From Micromonospora sp. HM5-17 (GTDB lineage Bacteria > Actinomycetota > Actinomycetes > Mycobacteriales > Micromonosporaceae), in contig NZ_RJWA01000001.1 in NCBI RefSeq assembly GCF_003762835.1, positions 1,095,985-1,159,984 on the forward strand: a stretch of DNA of 64,000 nucleotides. The letters run 5' to 3'. Shown here piece by piece: positions 53,960-62,709 of the stretch (its first letter is position 1; each line of letters starts with the position of its first letter). The notes under the pieces were generated by a model. The model ran no database searches. It was given only the letters and a program-made list of their open reading frames with translations, and was not told the origin of the DNA. The position numbers and the translations under genes are program-made.

Positions 53960-54529
53960 TCATCGCGGCCGCTCCTCCGCGGCCGATCCGCCGGCGCCGC
54001 CCTCCCCGGCCGGCTGGGTGCCGCCGTCCGCCCCGTCCCGGTGCGGGGCGGGAAGCTCCGTGGTCGGCGCCTCGCCGCCCTCGTCGGACCGCTGGCGGAG
54101 CTCCGCCGTGGGTTCGTCCCGCGCGGGGCCGGTGGGCGGGGCCCCGGGTGCCGGATCGACCCACGGCGACTCCGTCCACGGCACCCGGTTCCGCCCCGGC
54201 TCCGCCAGGCTTCGGTCCGGAAGAGTCTGCTCCAGCGGGCTCGCCGCGGTCTGGTCCGGCAGGGTCCGCGTCGCCGCGGTCTGGTCCGGCCCCGCCGACG
54301 CCGCCAGGCCCGGCGCCGGTGCCGTCCCGGCCGGTGTCGCCGGAGTGCGGCTCGACCGCAGCGCGCCCACCAGGCCGAGCGTCCCGGTCGCGATCAGCGC
54401 CACGGCCAGGATCCACCCGACCTGCGGCAACGCGAGGTTCATCAGTTGGGCGAGCAGCCACCAGGCCGTGATGGCGAGGAAGACCAGGGCGAAGACCAGG
54501 GACAACCAGTCGGTACGGTGCGCCTTCAC
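53960..54529 (-). CDS. Small two-helix membrane protein of the PspC/Toastrack operon
   Basis: A 189-residue protein: two predicted transmembrane helices (about residues 8-25 and 37-55), then a disordered Pro/Glu/Ala/Thr-rich cytoplasmic or external tail. No recognised family. Its GTG start overlaps the stop of the PspC/Toastrack gene (GTGA), so it is translationally coupled and probably works in the same membrane complex. Confidence 0.65.
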   Translation of the reverse strand: MKAHRTDWLSLVFALVFLAITAWWLLAQLMNLALPQVGWILAVALIATGTLGLVGALRSSRTPATPAGTAPAPGLAASAGPDQTAATRTLPDQTAASPLEQTLPDRSLAEPGRNRVPWTESPWVDPAPGAPPTGPARDEPTAELRQRSDEGGEAPTTELPAPHRDGADGGTQPAGEGGAGGSAAEERPR

Positions 54530-56295
54530 CGGATCACCTCCGCGTGGCCGACGTTGACGTTCAGGGTGAGCCGGAGCGTGCCGCCGCCCGGCCCGTCGGC
54601 GCCGACGTCGGTCAGCTCCCGGGCGGAGCTGTTGTTTCCAGGGAGATGCCGGCCCAGCACGACGGCGTCGCCCGCGTGTACCCCGGCCCGTACCGTCACG
54701 TCGACCTCGGGTGGCAGCAGCACCGTCACCTCACCGAGGCTGACCTCCACCCGGATCTCGGCGTTCCGGCCGGTGAAGTCGACCCGGGTCAGGTCGAGCG
54801 TCGAACTGCCGAAATGGGCCTGGTACCGGTCGGCCAGGGCGTCGTAGCTGGTCGGAGCCCAGACCACCGGATGGTCACTGCGCAGGCCTTGGTAGTTCTC
54901 CCCGGCGGTCGAGACGCCGAGGGCGCAGGAGGCGACCAGCCCGAGCGCGATCAGCCAGCGGGCGCGGCCGAACCACGCGCCGACCAGCAGTCCGAGCGCG
55001 ATGGTCACCAGGGCGGCGGCGAAGTAGGCGGAGGGTCCCACATCGACGACGTTGGTGAGGTCCAGGATGGCGACCACCCCGACCGCCACGAAGATCAGCG
55101 AGAAGGTCGCGGCGCCGAGCCGGGACCGTTCCCGGGGCTTCCGGGGCGGCTTGGGCGGGGTCGGGGGTGCGGCGTGCTCGGTCCTGGGACGGCTGCCCGC
55201 GTACGGCCCGTGCGGCGCGAACGGCGGCCGGTAGCCATACGACGGCGGGTAGCCGGGGGACGTCGGCCGGTAGCCCGTGGCTGGCGCCGGTGCCGGCGGC
55301 TGCGTGCCGAGGCCCGGCGCCGCCCCGGAGGTCGTCGACCAGGCTGGCGCGGGACCCGGGTACCCGGCGGCCGGAGTCGGGCCGGGCCGGGCGGTCGGCG
55401 CGGGACGGTGGCCGGCGGACCAGGCTGGCGCCGTCGGCGCCGGCGCGGGCCAGCCTCCGCCCGGTGGCGCCGGGGTTGGCCAGCTTCCCGGGGCCGGGGG
55501 CTGGCCCGGCCCGGGCGTCGGCGGGACCGGGGCTGCCGCCGCGGGTGGGTAGCCCGGGCCCGGATAGCCGGCGGGCGGCGGGTACGTTCCGCCCTCCGCC
55601 GACCGCTGGCCGGCTGTGGTCCGGTCCGACTGCCGGTTCAGCAGCAGCGCGCCGCCGATGAGGACCGCCACGCCGAGCAGCATGGCCCGGTACGTGTCGG
55701 TCACGATGAAGCCGAACATCACCGCGACGAGGATGCCGAGGACGAGCACCGTGACCGGGGACATGCTCGACCGGCCTCGTCCGAGCATCGACTCGACCGG
55801 TGAGGCGGTGTCGCCCTCGGCCGGGATGATCAGCCAGGCGGCGACGTACACCAGGATGCCGATCCCGCCGAAGAAGCCGAGCACGGCCAGCAGGACCCGC
55901 CACAGGATCGGATCGCTGTCCGTGGCCCGGCCGATCGCGGCGCAGACGCCGGCCAGGTACCGGCCCTCGCGGGGGCGAACGAGCCCGTACCGGTAGGCGA
56001 ACGCGGCATCGGGCCCGCTCCCGCCGGGCTCCGGTGGCGTCCGTCCCGGCCCCCCGCCCGGCCAGCCCGCCCCCGAGGCGGCGGCACCGGGCGCGCCCGA
56101 CCCCCCGACACCGGGCGTGCCCTGGTCCGCGGGACCGGGCCCGCTGTCCGTCCGCCCTCCGGGAACGCTCTGCTCCCCCGGCCCGTGTTCCGCCGGGGTC
56201 GGAGGCGTTCGGTGCGTGCTCTCGGCGTCGTCCGGTTGCGCGGGACCACCCGCTGGACGCGGCGTCCCGTGGGCGGCGGCAGCGTCGTCGGTCAT
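54526..56295 (-). CDS. PspC-domain membrane protein with Toastrack (LiaF-like) C-terminal domain
   Basis: A 589-residue envelope-stress sensor candidate. Order: a disordered N-terminus (1-95), a PspC domain (GRYLAGVCAAIGRATDSDPI then a hydrophobic helix), two more helices, a 170-residue Pro/Tyr/Gly linker, three or four helices (about 395-470), and a C-terminal beta-rich domain with RVEVSLGEVTVLLPPEVDVT and HAGDAVVLGR typical of LiaF/Toastrack domains. Such proteins hold or signal to a PspC-type histidine kinase; here that kinase is divergent, 208 bases away. AAGGAGAAGG precedes the ATG at 56295. Confidence 0.75.
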   Translation of the reverse strand: MTDDAAAAHGTPRPAGGPAQPDDAESTHRTPPTPAEHGPGEQSVPGGRTDSGPGPADQGTPGVGGSGAPGAAASGAGWPGGGPGRTPPEPGGSGPDAAFAYRYGLVRPREGRYLAGVCAAIGRATDSDPILWRVLLAVLGFFGGIGILVYVAAWLIIPAEGDTASPVESMLGRGRSSMSPVTVLVLGILVAVMFGFIVTDTYRAMLLGVAVLIGGALLLNRQSDRTTAGQRSAEGGTYPPPAGYPGPGYPPAAAAPVPPTPGPGQPPAPGSWPTPAPPGGGWPAPAPTAPAWSAGHRPAPTARPGPTPAAGYPGPAPAWSTTSGAAPGLGTQPPAPAPATGYRPTSPGYPPSYGYRPPFAPHGPYAGSRPRTEHAAPPTPPKPPRKPRERSRLGAATFSLIFVAVGVVAILDLTNVVDVGPSAYFAAALVTIALGLLVGAWFGRARWLIALGLVASCALGVSTAGENYQGLRSDHPVVWAPTSYDALADRYQAHFGSSTLDLTRVDFTGRNAEIRVEVSLGEVTVLLPPEVDVTVRAGVHAGDAVVLGRHLPGNNSSARELTDVGADGPGGGTLRLTLNVNVGHAEVIR

Positions 56296-56502
56296 GCTCC
56301 GAATCCTTCTCCTTCGTCCGGCGTACGGCCTCAGGCGCCAACCCTGAGCGCACCCTGAGATAACTCCCACCGGGATGTCCGGGGAGTCCCGATGGCTGGT
56401 GACCGGTCCGACGTGTGACCATCGAATCGGCGGCGGGCAGGGGTTCCCGTCTCCGCCCACCCGCCGGCCAGCGCCACCCCACCGGGGCGAGAAACGCACG
56501 CA

Positions 56503-57801
56503 GTGGCAGGAAACGGGCGCCGGACCCGCAGCCGACCACGAAAGGAGCGACCGATCCGCACCGCGGCCGAACCACCCCGCCTCTACCGCGCCCGGCATCA
56601 CCGCATGGTGGCCGGCGTGGCCTCCGGCATCGCCGGGCACCTCGGTATCCCGGTCGTGCTGGTCCGGATCGTGTTCGTGCTGCTCCTCGGCTTCAGCGGT
56701 CTCGGGCTGCTGCTCTACGCGGCGTTCTGGGCGGTGGTGCCGCCGCACCCGGGCGGCGCCGAGCCGCCGCCGCGGCGCAACGTCTTCCAGCTGCTGCCGT
56801 TCGTGGCCATCGGGCTCGGGGTGATCCTGATCGAGGCGCTGGTGCTGAAGTCGGACGGCGTCGCCGGGACGGCCGGCTGGCTGGTCGCGATCATCGCGGT
56901 GGGTGCCGGGGTGATCTGGCACCAGTCCGCGCCGGAGCGCCGGTGGCAGTGGCGCGAGTCGCTTCCCGTGCCGTGGCTCGAGGCGGTGGTGGAGGAGAGC
57001 GACCGGCGCGCCTTCATCCTGCGGTTCATCGGGGGCGGGCTGCTGGTCGCGATCGGGCTGATCGGTGTCGTGGCCGTGTACCGCCCGCAGGGCAGCTTCG
57101 ACGCGGTGCTCAATGGTGTGATCTTCGCGCTGGTCGCGCTCGCCGGGGTCGCCGTGGTCGCCGCGCCCGCGCTGTGGCGGACGTACAACCAGTTGCGGGC
57201 CGAGCGGGAGGGGCGGATCCGGGAGCAGGAACGCGCCGAGCTCGCCGCCATGGTGCACGACCAGGTTCTGCACACCCTGGCCCTGATCCAGCGCAACGCG
57301 GCCGATGTCAAGACGGTGCAGCGGCTGGCCCGGGGCCAGGAGCGCTCGCTGCGGAACTGGTTGTACAAGCCCACCGCCTCGCCGACCGAGCGGTTCGCGG
57401 CGGCGCTGGAGCAGGCGGCCGCCGAGGTGGAGGACACCTACGCGATCACGGTGGAGACGGTGGTCGTCGGTGACCGGGAGACCGACGAGCGGGTCGGCGC
57501 CCTGGTCGCCGCAGCCCGTGAGGCACTGGTCAACGCCGCCCGGCACGCCAAGGTGCAGACGGTCTCGCTCTACGCCGAGGTCGAGCCGGAGCAGCTCAGC
57601 GTGTTCGTCCGCGATCGCGGGGCGGGGTTCGACCCGTCTACGGTGGAGGAGCACCGGCACGGCGTACGCGGTTCGATCATCGGGCGGATGCGGCGGCACG
57701 GCGGGCGGGCGGAGATCCGTAGTGCGCCGGGAGACGGAACCGAGGTGCGGCTGTTCCTGCCGTTGCCCCGGGAAAGCGCGACAGCAGGGAAGGACAGGTA
57801 G
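56503..57801 (+). CDS. PspC-domain sensor histidine kinase
   Basis: A 432-residue kinase. It begins with a PspC domain (RMVAGVASGIAGHLGIPVVL plus hydrophobic helices), then three or four further helices, and a NarL/DesK-type HisKA_3 module with the phosphoryl histidine at His252 (AAMVHDQVLHTLALIQ). The ATPase domain has the N-box REALVNAARHA and the G-box DRGAGFDPSTV. The GTG at 56503 is the most upstream start; a ribosome site AAGGAG near 56540 is not followed by any start codon. It forms a two-component pair with the regulator 5 bases downstream, whose gene is frameshifted. Confidence 0.85.
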   Translation: MAGNGRRTRSRPRKERPIRTAAEPPRLYRARHHRMVAGVASGIAGHLGIPVVLVRIVFVLLLGFSGLGLLLYAAFWAVVPPHPGGAEPPPRRNVFQLLPFVAIGLGVILIEALVLKSDGVAGTAGWLVAIIAVGAGVIWHQSAPERRWQWRESLPVPWLEAVVEESDRRAFILRFIGGGLLVAIGLIGVVAVYRPQGSFDAVLNGVIFALVALAGVAVVAAPALWRTYNQLRAEREGRIREQERAELAAMVHDQVLHTLALIQRNAADVKTVQRLARGQERSLRNWLYKPTASPTERFAAALEQAAAEVEDTYAITVETVVVGDRETDERVGALVAAAREALVNAARHAKVQTVSLYAEVEPEQLSVFVRDRGAGFDPSTVEEHRHGVRGSIIGRMRRHGGRAEIRSAPGDGTEVRLFLPLPRESATAGKDR

Positions 57802-57806
57802 CGATC

Positions 57807-58491
57807 ATGGTCGAGACGACGGCGCCGGTCGGGGAGGGCACGCCCGAGCCGCGGCGGCTGCGGGTCTTCCTCGTCGACGACCACGCGATGTTCCGGGCCG
57901 GGGTACGGGCGGAGGTTGGGCGCCCACGTCGAGGTGGTCGGCGAGGCGAGCACGGTAACCGAGGCGATCAGCCGGATCGCCGCCACGCTGCCCGACGTGG
58001 TGCTGCTGGACGTGCACATGCCGGACGGAGGCGGCCGGGCGGTTCTGGAGGCGGTCCGGCGTGCTCACCCGGAGGTGCGGTTCCTGGCGCTGAGCGTCTC
58101 GGACGCGGCCGAGGACGTGATCGGGCTGATCCGGGCGGGGGCCCGGGGGTACGTCACCAAGACCATCTCGCCCGAGGAGCTGGCCACCGCGATTCGTCGG
58201 GTCGCCGACGGTGACGCCGTCTTCAGTCCCCGGCTGGCCGGGTTCGTCCTCGACTCCTTCGCCGCCCGACCGGACGCGCCGGTCGCCGACCCGGAGCTGG
58301 ACCAGCTCACCAACCGCGAGCGCGAGGTGCTCCGGCTGCTCGCCCGGGGGTACGCCTACAAGGAGATCGCCAAGGAGCTGTTTATCTCGATCAAGACGGT
58401 GGAGACCCACGTCTCGAACGTGCTGCGCAAGCTCCAGATGTCGAACCGCTACGAACTGTCTCGCTGGGCGGCGGACCGGCGCCTCGTCTGA
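57807..58491 (+). pseudogene. NarL/LuxR-type response regulator with +1 frameshift
   Basis: Partner of the PspC kinase. The ATG at 57807 opens MVETTAPVGEG and continues RVFLVDDHAMFRAGVRAE, the first strand with its acidic pair. At 57914-57917 one extra base moves the frame. The rest, LGAHVEVVGEASTV then VVLLDVHMPDGGG with the phosphoryl aspartate and the HTH (TNREREVLRLLARGYAYKEI), continues from 57916 to 58491. Removing one base restores a normal receiver-HTH protein of about 227 residues. As given, translation from the ATG makes a chimaera that ends at 58214. A shorter product from TTG at 57916 would keep the HTH but lack the acidic pocket. Sequencing error cannot be excluded. Confidence 0.85.
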
Positions 58492-58769
58492 GCCCTGGCC
58501 GGCCGCCACCGATCCTGGGTGGTCACCCGTACGCACATCGGTGGGATCCCGACGTCTCGGGCAGGGCCGGACGGCCGACAGATGGTGGTACGACGCGTGC
58601 GCGCTTGACGTCCCCGTGCGGTGTGGTCGACGCGGGCTAGGTCACATCCGGGCGGGCAGGCATCGGCCTGGGTAACTGTCCTGTTGATGTTCGGGCTGCT
58701 CGGTGTCGGTGTCGGTCGTGGCTGTCGATGCTCGTCAACCGGACAGAACGCTGCCGCACAACTAACGGG

Positions 58770-58798
58770 TTGATAACGGCACCTTTCCGCGCTAGGGG
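58770..58798 (+). promoter_or_regulatory. Promoter of the opp operon
   Basis: TTGATA (58770-58775), 17-base spacer, TAGGGG (58793-58798). The leader is about 60 bases. The rest of the gap from 58492 shows repeated GGTGTC and TCGGTGTCGG elements but no gene. Confidence 0.55.
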
Positions 58799-58861
58799 CC
58801 CTGGTGTCACAGTGTCAGTCACCTCACAGTCCCTCGTGAGCGCCCTGAGGAGGCTCTACTC

Positions 58862-60493
58862 ATGCGCGGGCATTTCCCGTTAAAGATGGCGGTCGGGGCG
58901 ACCGCCATAATGTTGTTGGCGGCAGGCTGCAGCGGTGGCGGCGACGACGCCGGCGACGAGGCCTTCGTCGTCTCGATCGGCATCGGTGAGCCCCAGCACC
59001 TGATCCCGTCCAACACCACCGAGTCCAACGGTGCCGAGGTGCTGGCTGCCCTCTACACGCCGCTGGTCGACTTCGACGCCAACAACAACCCGGTCCTGGT
59101 GGCCGCGGAGTCGATCGAGTCGCCGGACAACAAGGTCTGGACGATCAAGCTGAAGGACGGCTACACCTTCCACAACGGCGAGAAGGTGACCGCCGACAAC
59201 TACATCAACGCCTGGAACCACGCGGCCTACGGTCCGAACGGTATGGGCGGTTCGTACTTCTTCGCGCGGATCCAGGGCTACGACGAGCTGAACCCGAAGG
59301 ACCCGGACGGCGAGGATGGCCCGCAGAAGCCCCCGACCCCGCCGACGAACAAGCTGTCGGGTCTGGCGAAGGTCGACGACCTGACCTTCACGGTGACGCT
59401 GAAGGAGCCGTTCTCCGGCTGGCGCTCGGTCATGGGCTACACCGTCTTCTACCCGCTGCCCAACGCGGCGTGGGCCTCGGACGGCGTGCTGAAGGAGGAC
59501 TTCGAGCAGGCTCCGATCGGTAACGGCCCGTTCAAGATCAAGGGCAAGTGGGAGCACGACTCGAAGATCGAGGTCGAGAAGTACGACGCGTACCCGGGCG
59601 AGAAGCCGAAGATCGACGGCGTTCTCTACAAGATCTACCAGGACCAGCAGGCCCAGTACGCCGACCTGTCGAGCGGTGCGCTGGACATCGTGACCCAGAT
59701 TCCGATCGAGAACCTGGCGAGCGCCCCGACCGACCTGGGCGACCGGTTCAAGACCAGCCCGAACTCGGTCTTCCAGTTCGTCGGCTTCCCGACCTTCCTC
59801 GAGCAGTACTCGAAGGTCGAGGTGCGTAAGGCGATCTCCATGGCGATCAACCGCAAGGAGATCACCGACAGCATCTTCCGTGGTTCGCAGACGCCGGCGA
59901 CCTCGTTCGTCTCCCCGGCGGTGGCCGGCTACCGCGAGAACAGCTGCGGCGAGGCGTGCACGTACGACCCTGCCAAGGCCAAGGCCATGTACGAAGCCGC
60001 GGGTGGCCCGAAGCAGATCAAGATCACGTACAACGTCGACGGTGGCCACAAGGCGTGGGTCGACGCGACCTGCAACCAGCTCAAGACCAACCTGGGTGTG
60101 GACTGCGTCGGTGTCGGCGAGCCGAAGTTCGCGGACCTGCTGACCAAGGTCGAGAAGAAGGAGGACGTCGGCCTGATCCGGATGGGCTGGCTCATGGACT
60201 ACCCCCTGATGGAGAACTACCTGGGTCCGCTGTACGGCACCGGCGGCTCGTCGAACTACTACGGTTACAGCAACCCGGAGTTCGACAACCTGGTCAAGCA
60301 GGGCTCGGCGGCGAAGACCCCGGAGGAGGCCATCAAGATCTGGCAGCAGGCCGAGGACATCCTCGCCCGTGACATGCCGGTGATTCCGCTCCGTCACGGC
60401 CAGAACGTCTTCGGTCACTCCGAGCGGGTGAAGAACGTCGAGGTCGACAAGTACACGAAGGTGGAACTGCTGAAGCTCGAGCCCGCGAGCTGA
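58862..60493 (+). CDS. oppA: Oligopeptide ABC transporter substrate-binding lipoprotein
   Basis: Extracytoplasmic peptide-binding lipoprotein of 543 residues (SBP family 5). The lipobox LLAAGC places the lipid on Cys23. Signature segments are GAEVLAALYTPLVDFD, KLKDGYTFHNGEKVTADNYI, APIGNGPFKIKG, and VRKAISMAINRKEITDSIF. Codon use becomes more AAG/GAG-rich and repetitive, fitting high expression. GAGGAGG is 8 bases before the ATG at 58862. First gene of oppABCDF. Confidence 0.92.
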   Translation: MRGHFPLKMAVGATAIMLLAAGCSGGGDDAGDEAFVVSIGIGEPQHLIPSNTTESNGAEVLAALYTPLVDFDANNNPVLVAAESIESPDNKVWTIKLKDGYTFHNGEKVTADNYINAWNHAAYGPNGMGGSYFFARIQGYDELNPKDPDGEDGPQKPPTPPTNKLSGLAKVDDLTFTVTLKEPFSGWRSVMGYTVFYPLPNAAWASDGVLKEDFEQAPIGNGPFKIKGKWEHDSKIEVEKYDAYPGEKPKIDGVLYKIYQDQQAQYADLSSGALDIVTQIPIENLASAPTDLGDRFKTSPNSVFQFVGFPTFLEQYSKVEVRKAISMAINRKEITDSIFRGSQTPATSFVSPAVAGYRENSCGEACTYDPAKAKAMYEAAGGPKQIKITYNVDGGHKAWVDATCNQLKTNLGVDCVGVGEPKFADLLTKVEKKEDVGLIRMGWLMDYPLMENYLGPLYGTGGSSNYYGYSNPEFDNLVKQGSAAKTPEEAIKIWQQAEDILARDMPVIPLRHGQNVFGHSERVKNVEVDKYTKVELLKLEPAS

Positions 60494-60510
60494 CCTGACC
60501 ACGCTGCGGT

Positions 60511-60558
60511 GAACGGTCCGGTCCAGTCCTGGCCTGTCCGGGTCGGACCGGACCGTTC
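60511..60558 (+). terminator. Intercistronic hairpin 1 between oppA and oppB
   Basis: Perfect 14-bp stem, GAACGGTCCGGTCC (60511-60524) with GGACCGGACCGTTC (60545-60558), 20-base loop. Probably limits expression of the downstream transporter genes relative to oppA. Confidence 0.8.
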
Positions 60559-60565
60559 GTGCGAA

Positions 60566-60593
60566 GCCTCACCGGCCCGGAGGCCGGTGAGGC
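60566..60593 (+). terminator. Intercistronic hairpin 2 between oppA and oppB
   Basis: Perfect 12-bp stem GCCTCACCGGCC with GGCCGGTGAGGC and a CGGA loop, 7 bases after hairpin 1. Two stems in a row are unusual for one intercistronic gap. Confidence 0.8.
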
Positions 60594-60668
60594 TGTGGTC
60601 GCCCCGTGCGCATCACGGTCCGGCTGTCCAGGCAGCCGTCGATGCTCGACTCGCAGAGGACTTGGGAG

Positions 60669-61595
60669 ATGTTCCGCTACTTCGTACGGCGCGTGCTACA
60701 GGGGGTCCTGACGTTCTTCGGGGCCACCTTCATCGTGTACGCGCTGATGTTCGCCAACCAGACCGACCCACTTCAGACGTTGGCGGGTGAGCGGCCGCTG
60801 CCGGAGAACGTCCGACAGGCGCTCACCGAAAGGTATCACCTCGACGACCCGTTTATCGTCCAATATGGCCACTACATGCGTGGCCTGCTCACCGGCGACT
60901 TCGGCATCTCGCTGACCAACCGGTCGATCAAGGAGATGATGGAGCAGGCCTGGCCGGTGACCGTCCGGCTCGCCCTCCTCGCGATCGTCATCGCGGTGCT
61001 GATCTCCGTCACCTCCGGCATCATCTCGGGTATCCGCCGGGGCGGCCCCTTCGACACGGTCACGCTGATCATCACGCTGATCCTGCTCGCCCTGCCGATC
61101 GTCGTGCTGGCACCGCTGGCCCAGCTCTTCTTCGGCGTGCAGCTCAAGTGGTTCCCGGCCACCGCCGGTGCTGATCCCGGGGTCTATCAACTCCTCCTCC
61201 CGGCGGCGGTGCTGGCCACCCTGGTGATGGCCACCGAGATCCGGGTCACCCGGGCCAGCGTGGCGGAGAACCTGCGCTCGGACTACGTCCGTACGGCCCG
61301 GGCCAAGGGACTGTCGAAGCGCCGGGTGATCGGCGTGCACGTCCTGCGGAACTCCCTGATCCCGGTCATCACGCTGATCGGTCTCGACCTCGGCAACCTG
61401 ATGGCCGGTGCGATCGTCACCGAGGGGGTCTTCAACATCCCCGGGGTCGGCTTCAACCTGTTCCGGGGCATCCGGACGGAGGACGGCCCGCTGGTGGTCG
61501 GCTTCGTCAGCATCCTGGTGATCGTCTTCATCGTCGTGAACCTGGTGGTCGACCTGTTGTACGCGGTGCTCGACCCGAGGATTCGCTATGAGTGA
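60669..61595 (+). CDS. oppB: Oligopeptide ABC transporter permease OppB
   Basis: Inner-membrane permease of 308 residues with six hydrophobic segments. It has the OppB opening MFRYFVRRVLQGVLTFFGAT, the LDDPFIVQYGHYMRGLLTGD extracellular loop, and the EAA cytoplasmic loop SDYVRTARAKGLSKRRVIG. GAGGA lies 8 bases before the ATG at 60669. An in-frame GTG at 60606 would add 21 residues lying in a hairpin tail and is unlikely. Confidence 0.92.
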   Translation: MFRYFVRRVLQGVLTFFGATFIVYALMFANQTDPLQTLAGERPLPENVRQALTERYHLDDPFIVQYGHYMRGLLTGDFGISLTNRSIKEMMEQAWPVTVRLALLAIVIAVLISVTSGIISGIRRGGPFDTVTLIITLILLALPIVVLAPLAQLFFGVQLKWFPATAGADPGVYQLLLPAAVLATLVMATEIRVTRASVAENLRSDYVRTARAKGLSKRRVIGVHVLRNSLIPVITLIGLDLGNLMAGAIVTEGVFNIPGVGFNLFRGIRTEDGPLVVGFVSILVIVFIVVNLVVDLLYAVLDPRIRYE

Positions 61596-61613
61596 GCGGT
61601 GCGAGGCGACGGC

Positions 61614-61772
61614 ATGAGCGAGCGAGGCGAACCAACCAGCCGGCTCTGCGAGCGGGGCGGACCCAGCAACCGACTCTGCGAGCGAAGCGAACGAACCAGT
61701 CAGTTCCGTGTCTGCGCCTCATGGCCGCGTCGAGAGCGGCGGGGCGGCGCGGGTGAGCGAGGCGTCCGATGA
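61614..61772 (+). CDS. Possible 52-residue ORF built on 10-residue repeats
   Basis: An ORF in the oppB-oppC gap that opens MSERGEPTSRL and repeats CERGGPSNRL and CERSERTSQF. It ends in an ATGA overlap with the oppC start. It has no ribosome binding site, and the repeats look like a DNA repeat read as protein. It could nevertheless couple translation into oppC. A second small frame, MSERCEATA, overlaps the oppB end (from 61588). Confidence 0.25.
   Translation: MSERGEPTSRLCERGGPSNRLCERSERTSQFRVCASWPRRERRGGAGERGVR
61619..61708 (+). repeat. Three 30-bp tandem repeats between oppB and oppC
   Basis: Units start at 61619, 61649 and 61679, each beginning CGAGCG and sharing a GCGAACCAACCAG-like body and a CTCTG end. 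The exact 30-base period preserves reading frame. The CGAGCGAAGCGA core is typical of interspersed repeats I associate with Micromonosporaceae genomes. Confidence 0.75.
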
Positions 61773-62701
61773 GCAACGTCGAATCTGTCACACAGGCCGA
61801 GGCCCCGGCCGCCGACCCGGCTGCCGCCGGCGCCGGTGGCAGCGAGAAGCCACGTAGTCTGGCCGGGGACGCCTGGAACGACCTGAAGCGCAACTGGATC
61901 TTCTGGGCCGCATCCGTGCTGGTCGTGCTGGTGGTGATGATGGCCGCCTTCCCGGGCCTGTTCACCTCGGCCGACCCGGAGTACTGCTCGCTGTCCCGGC
62001 AGCACGCCGGCCCGAGCGGCGGCGCCATCTTCGGCTACAACTTCCAGGGGTGCGACGTCTACGCCCGGACGATCTACGGCGCCCGCAACTCGGTGCTGAT
62101 CGGGCTCTTCGCCACCATCATCTCCGGTGCGATCGGCCTGATCATCGGGATGGCCGCCGGCTACTTCGGCGGCTGGGTCGACGCGTTGCTGGCCCGGGGC
62201 ATCGACATCGTGCTGGGTATCCCCACCCTGCTGGCCGCGATCGTGCTGGCCCGGCGGCTCTCCGACTCGGAGGACTCGGGCTTCTGGCCGGTGGTGATCA
62301 CCCTCGGGGTGCTGACCTGGACCACCGGGGCACGGATCATGCGCTCCTCGGTGATCTCGGCGAAGAGCCAGGACTACGTGGCCGCGGCCCGGATGCTCGG
62401 CGCCGGCCACGCCCGGCTGATGTTCCGGCACATCCTGCCCAACGCCGCCGCACCGTTCGTGGTGGTGCTGACCCTCCTGCTCGGCGCCAACATCGCCACC
62501 GAGGCCACGCTGACCTTCCTCGGCGTGGGGCTACGGGGCAACGCCATCTCCTGGGGCATCGACATCTCGACGGCCGCGCCGTACGTCCGGGAGGCGGCGG
62601 CGCCGCTGGTGTGGCCGTCGGTGTTCCTGGCGGCGACCGTACTGGCCTTCATCATGCTGGGCGACGCGATCCGCGACGCCTTCGACCCGAGGCTGCGGTG
62701 A
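61769..62701 (+). CDS. oppC: Oligopeptide ABC transporter permease OppC
   Basis: Second inner-membrane permease, 310 residues. A 40-residue polar N-terminus precedes the OppC N-terminal helix (KRNWIFWAASVLVVLVVMMA). The EAA loop is KSQDYVAAARMLGAGHARLM, and LTFLGVGLRGNAISWG is a typical OppC segment. The extracellular loop has two cysteines (EYCSLS and QGCDVY) that could form a disulfide. ATG at 61769 overlaps the small repeat ORF by ATGA. Pairs with OppB. Confidence 0.92.
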   Translation: MSNVESVTQAEAPAADPAAAGAGGSEKPRSLAGDAWNDLKRNWIFWAASVLVVLVVMMAAFPGLFTSADPEYCSLSRQHAGPSGGAIFGYNFQGCDVYARTIYGARNSVLIGLFATIISGAIGLIIGMAAGYFGGWVDALLARGIDIVLGIPTLLAAIVLARRLSDSEDSGFWPVVITLGVLTWTTGARIMRSSVISAKSQDYVAAARMLGAGHARLMFRHILPNAAAPFVVVLTLLLGANIATEATLTFLGVGLRGNAISWGIDISTAAPYVREAAAPLVWPSVFLAATVLAFIMLGDAIRDAFDPRLR

Positions 62702-62709
62702 GTGGAGCC

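Noticed and set aside
61619..61708. Regular 30-bp repeats as a possible CRISPR array
   Set aside because: Units are directly adjacent with no spacers, and units differ from each other; no cas genes nearby.
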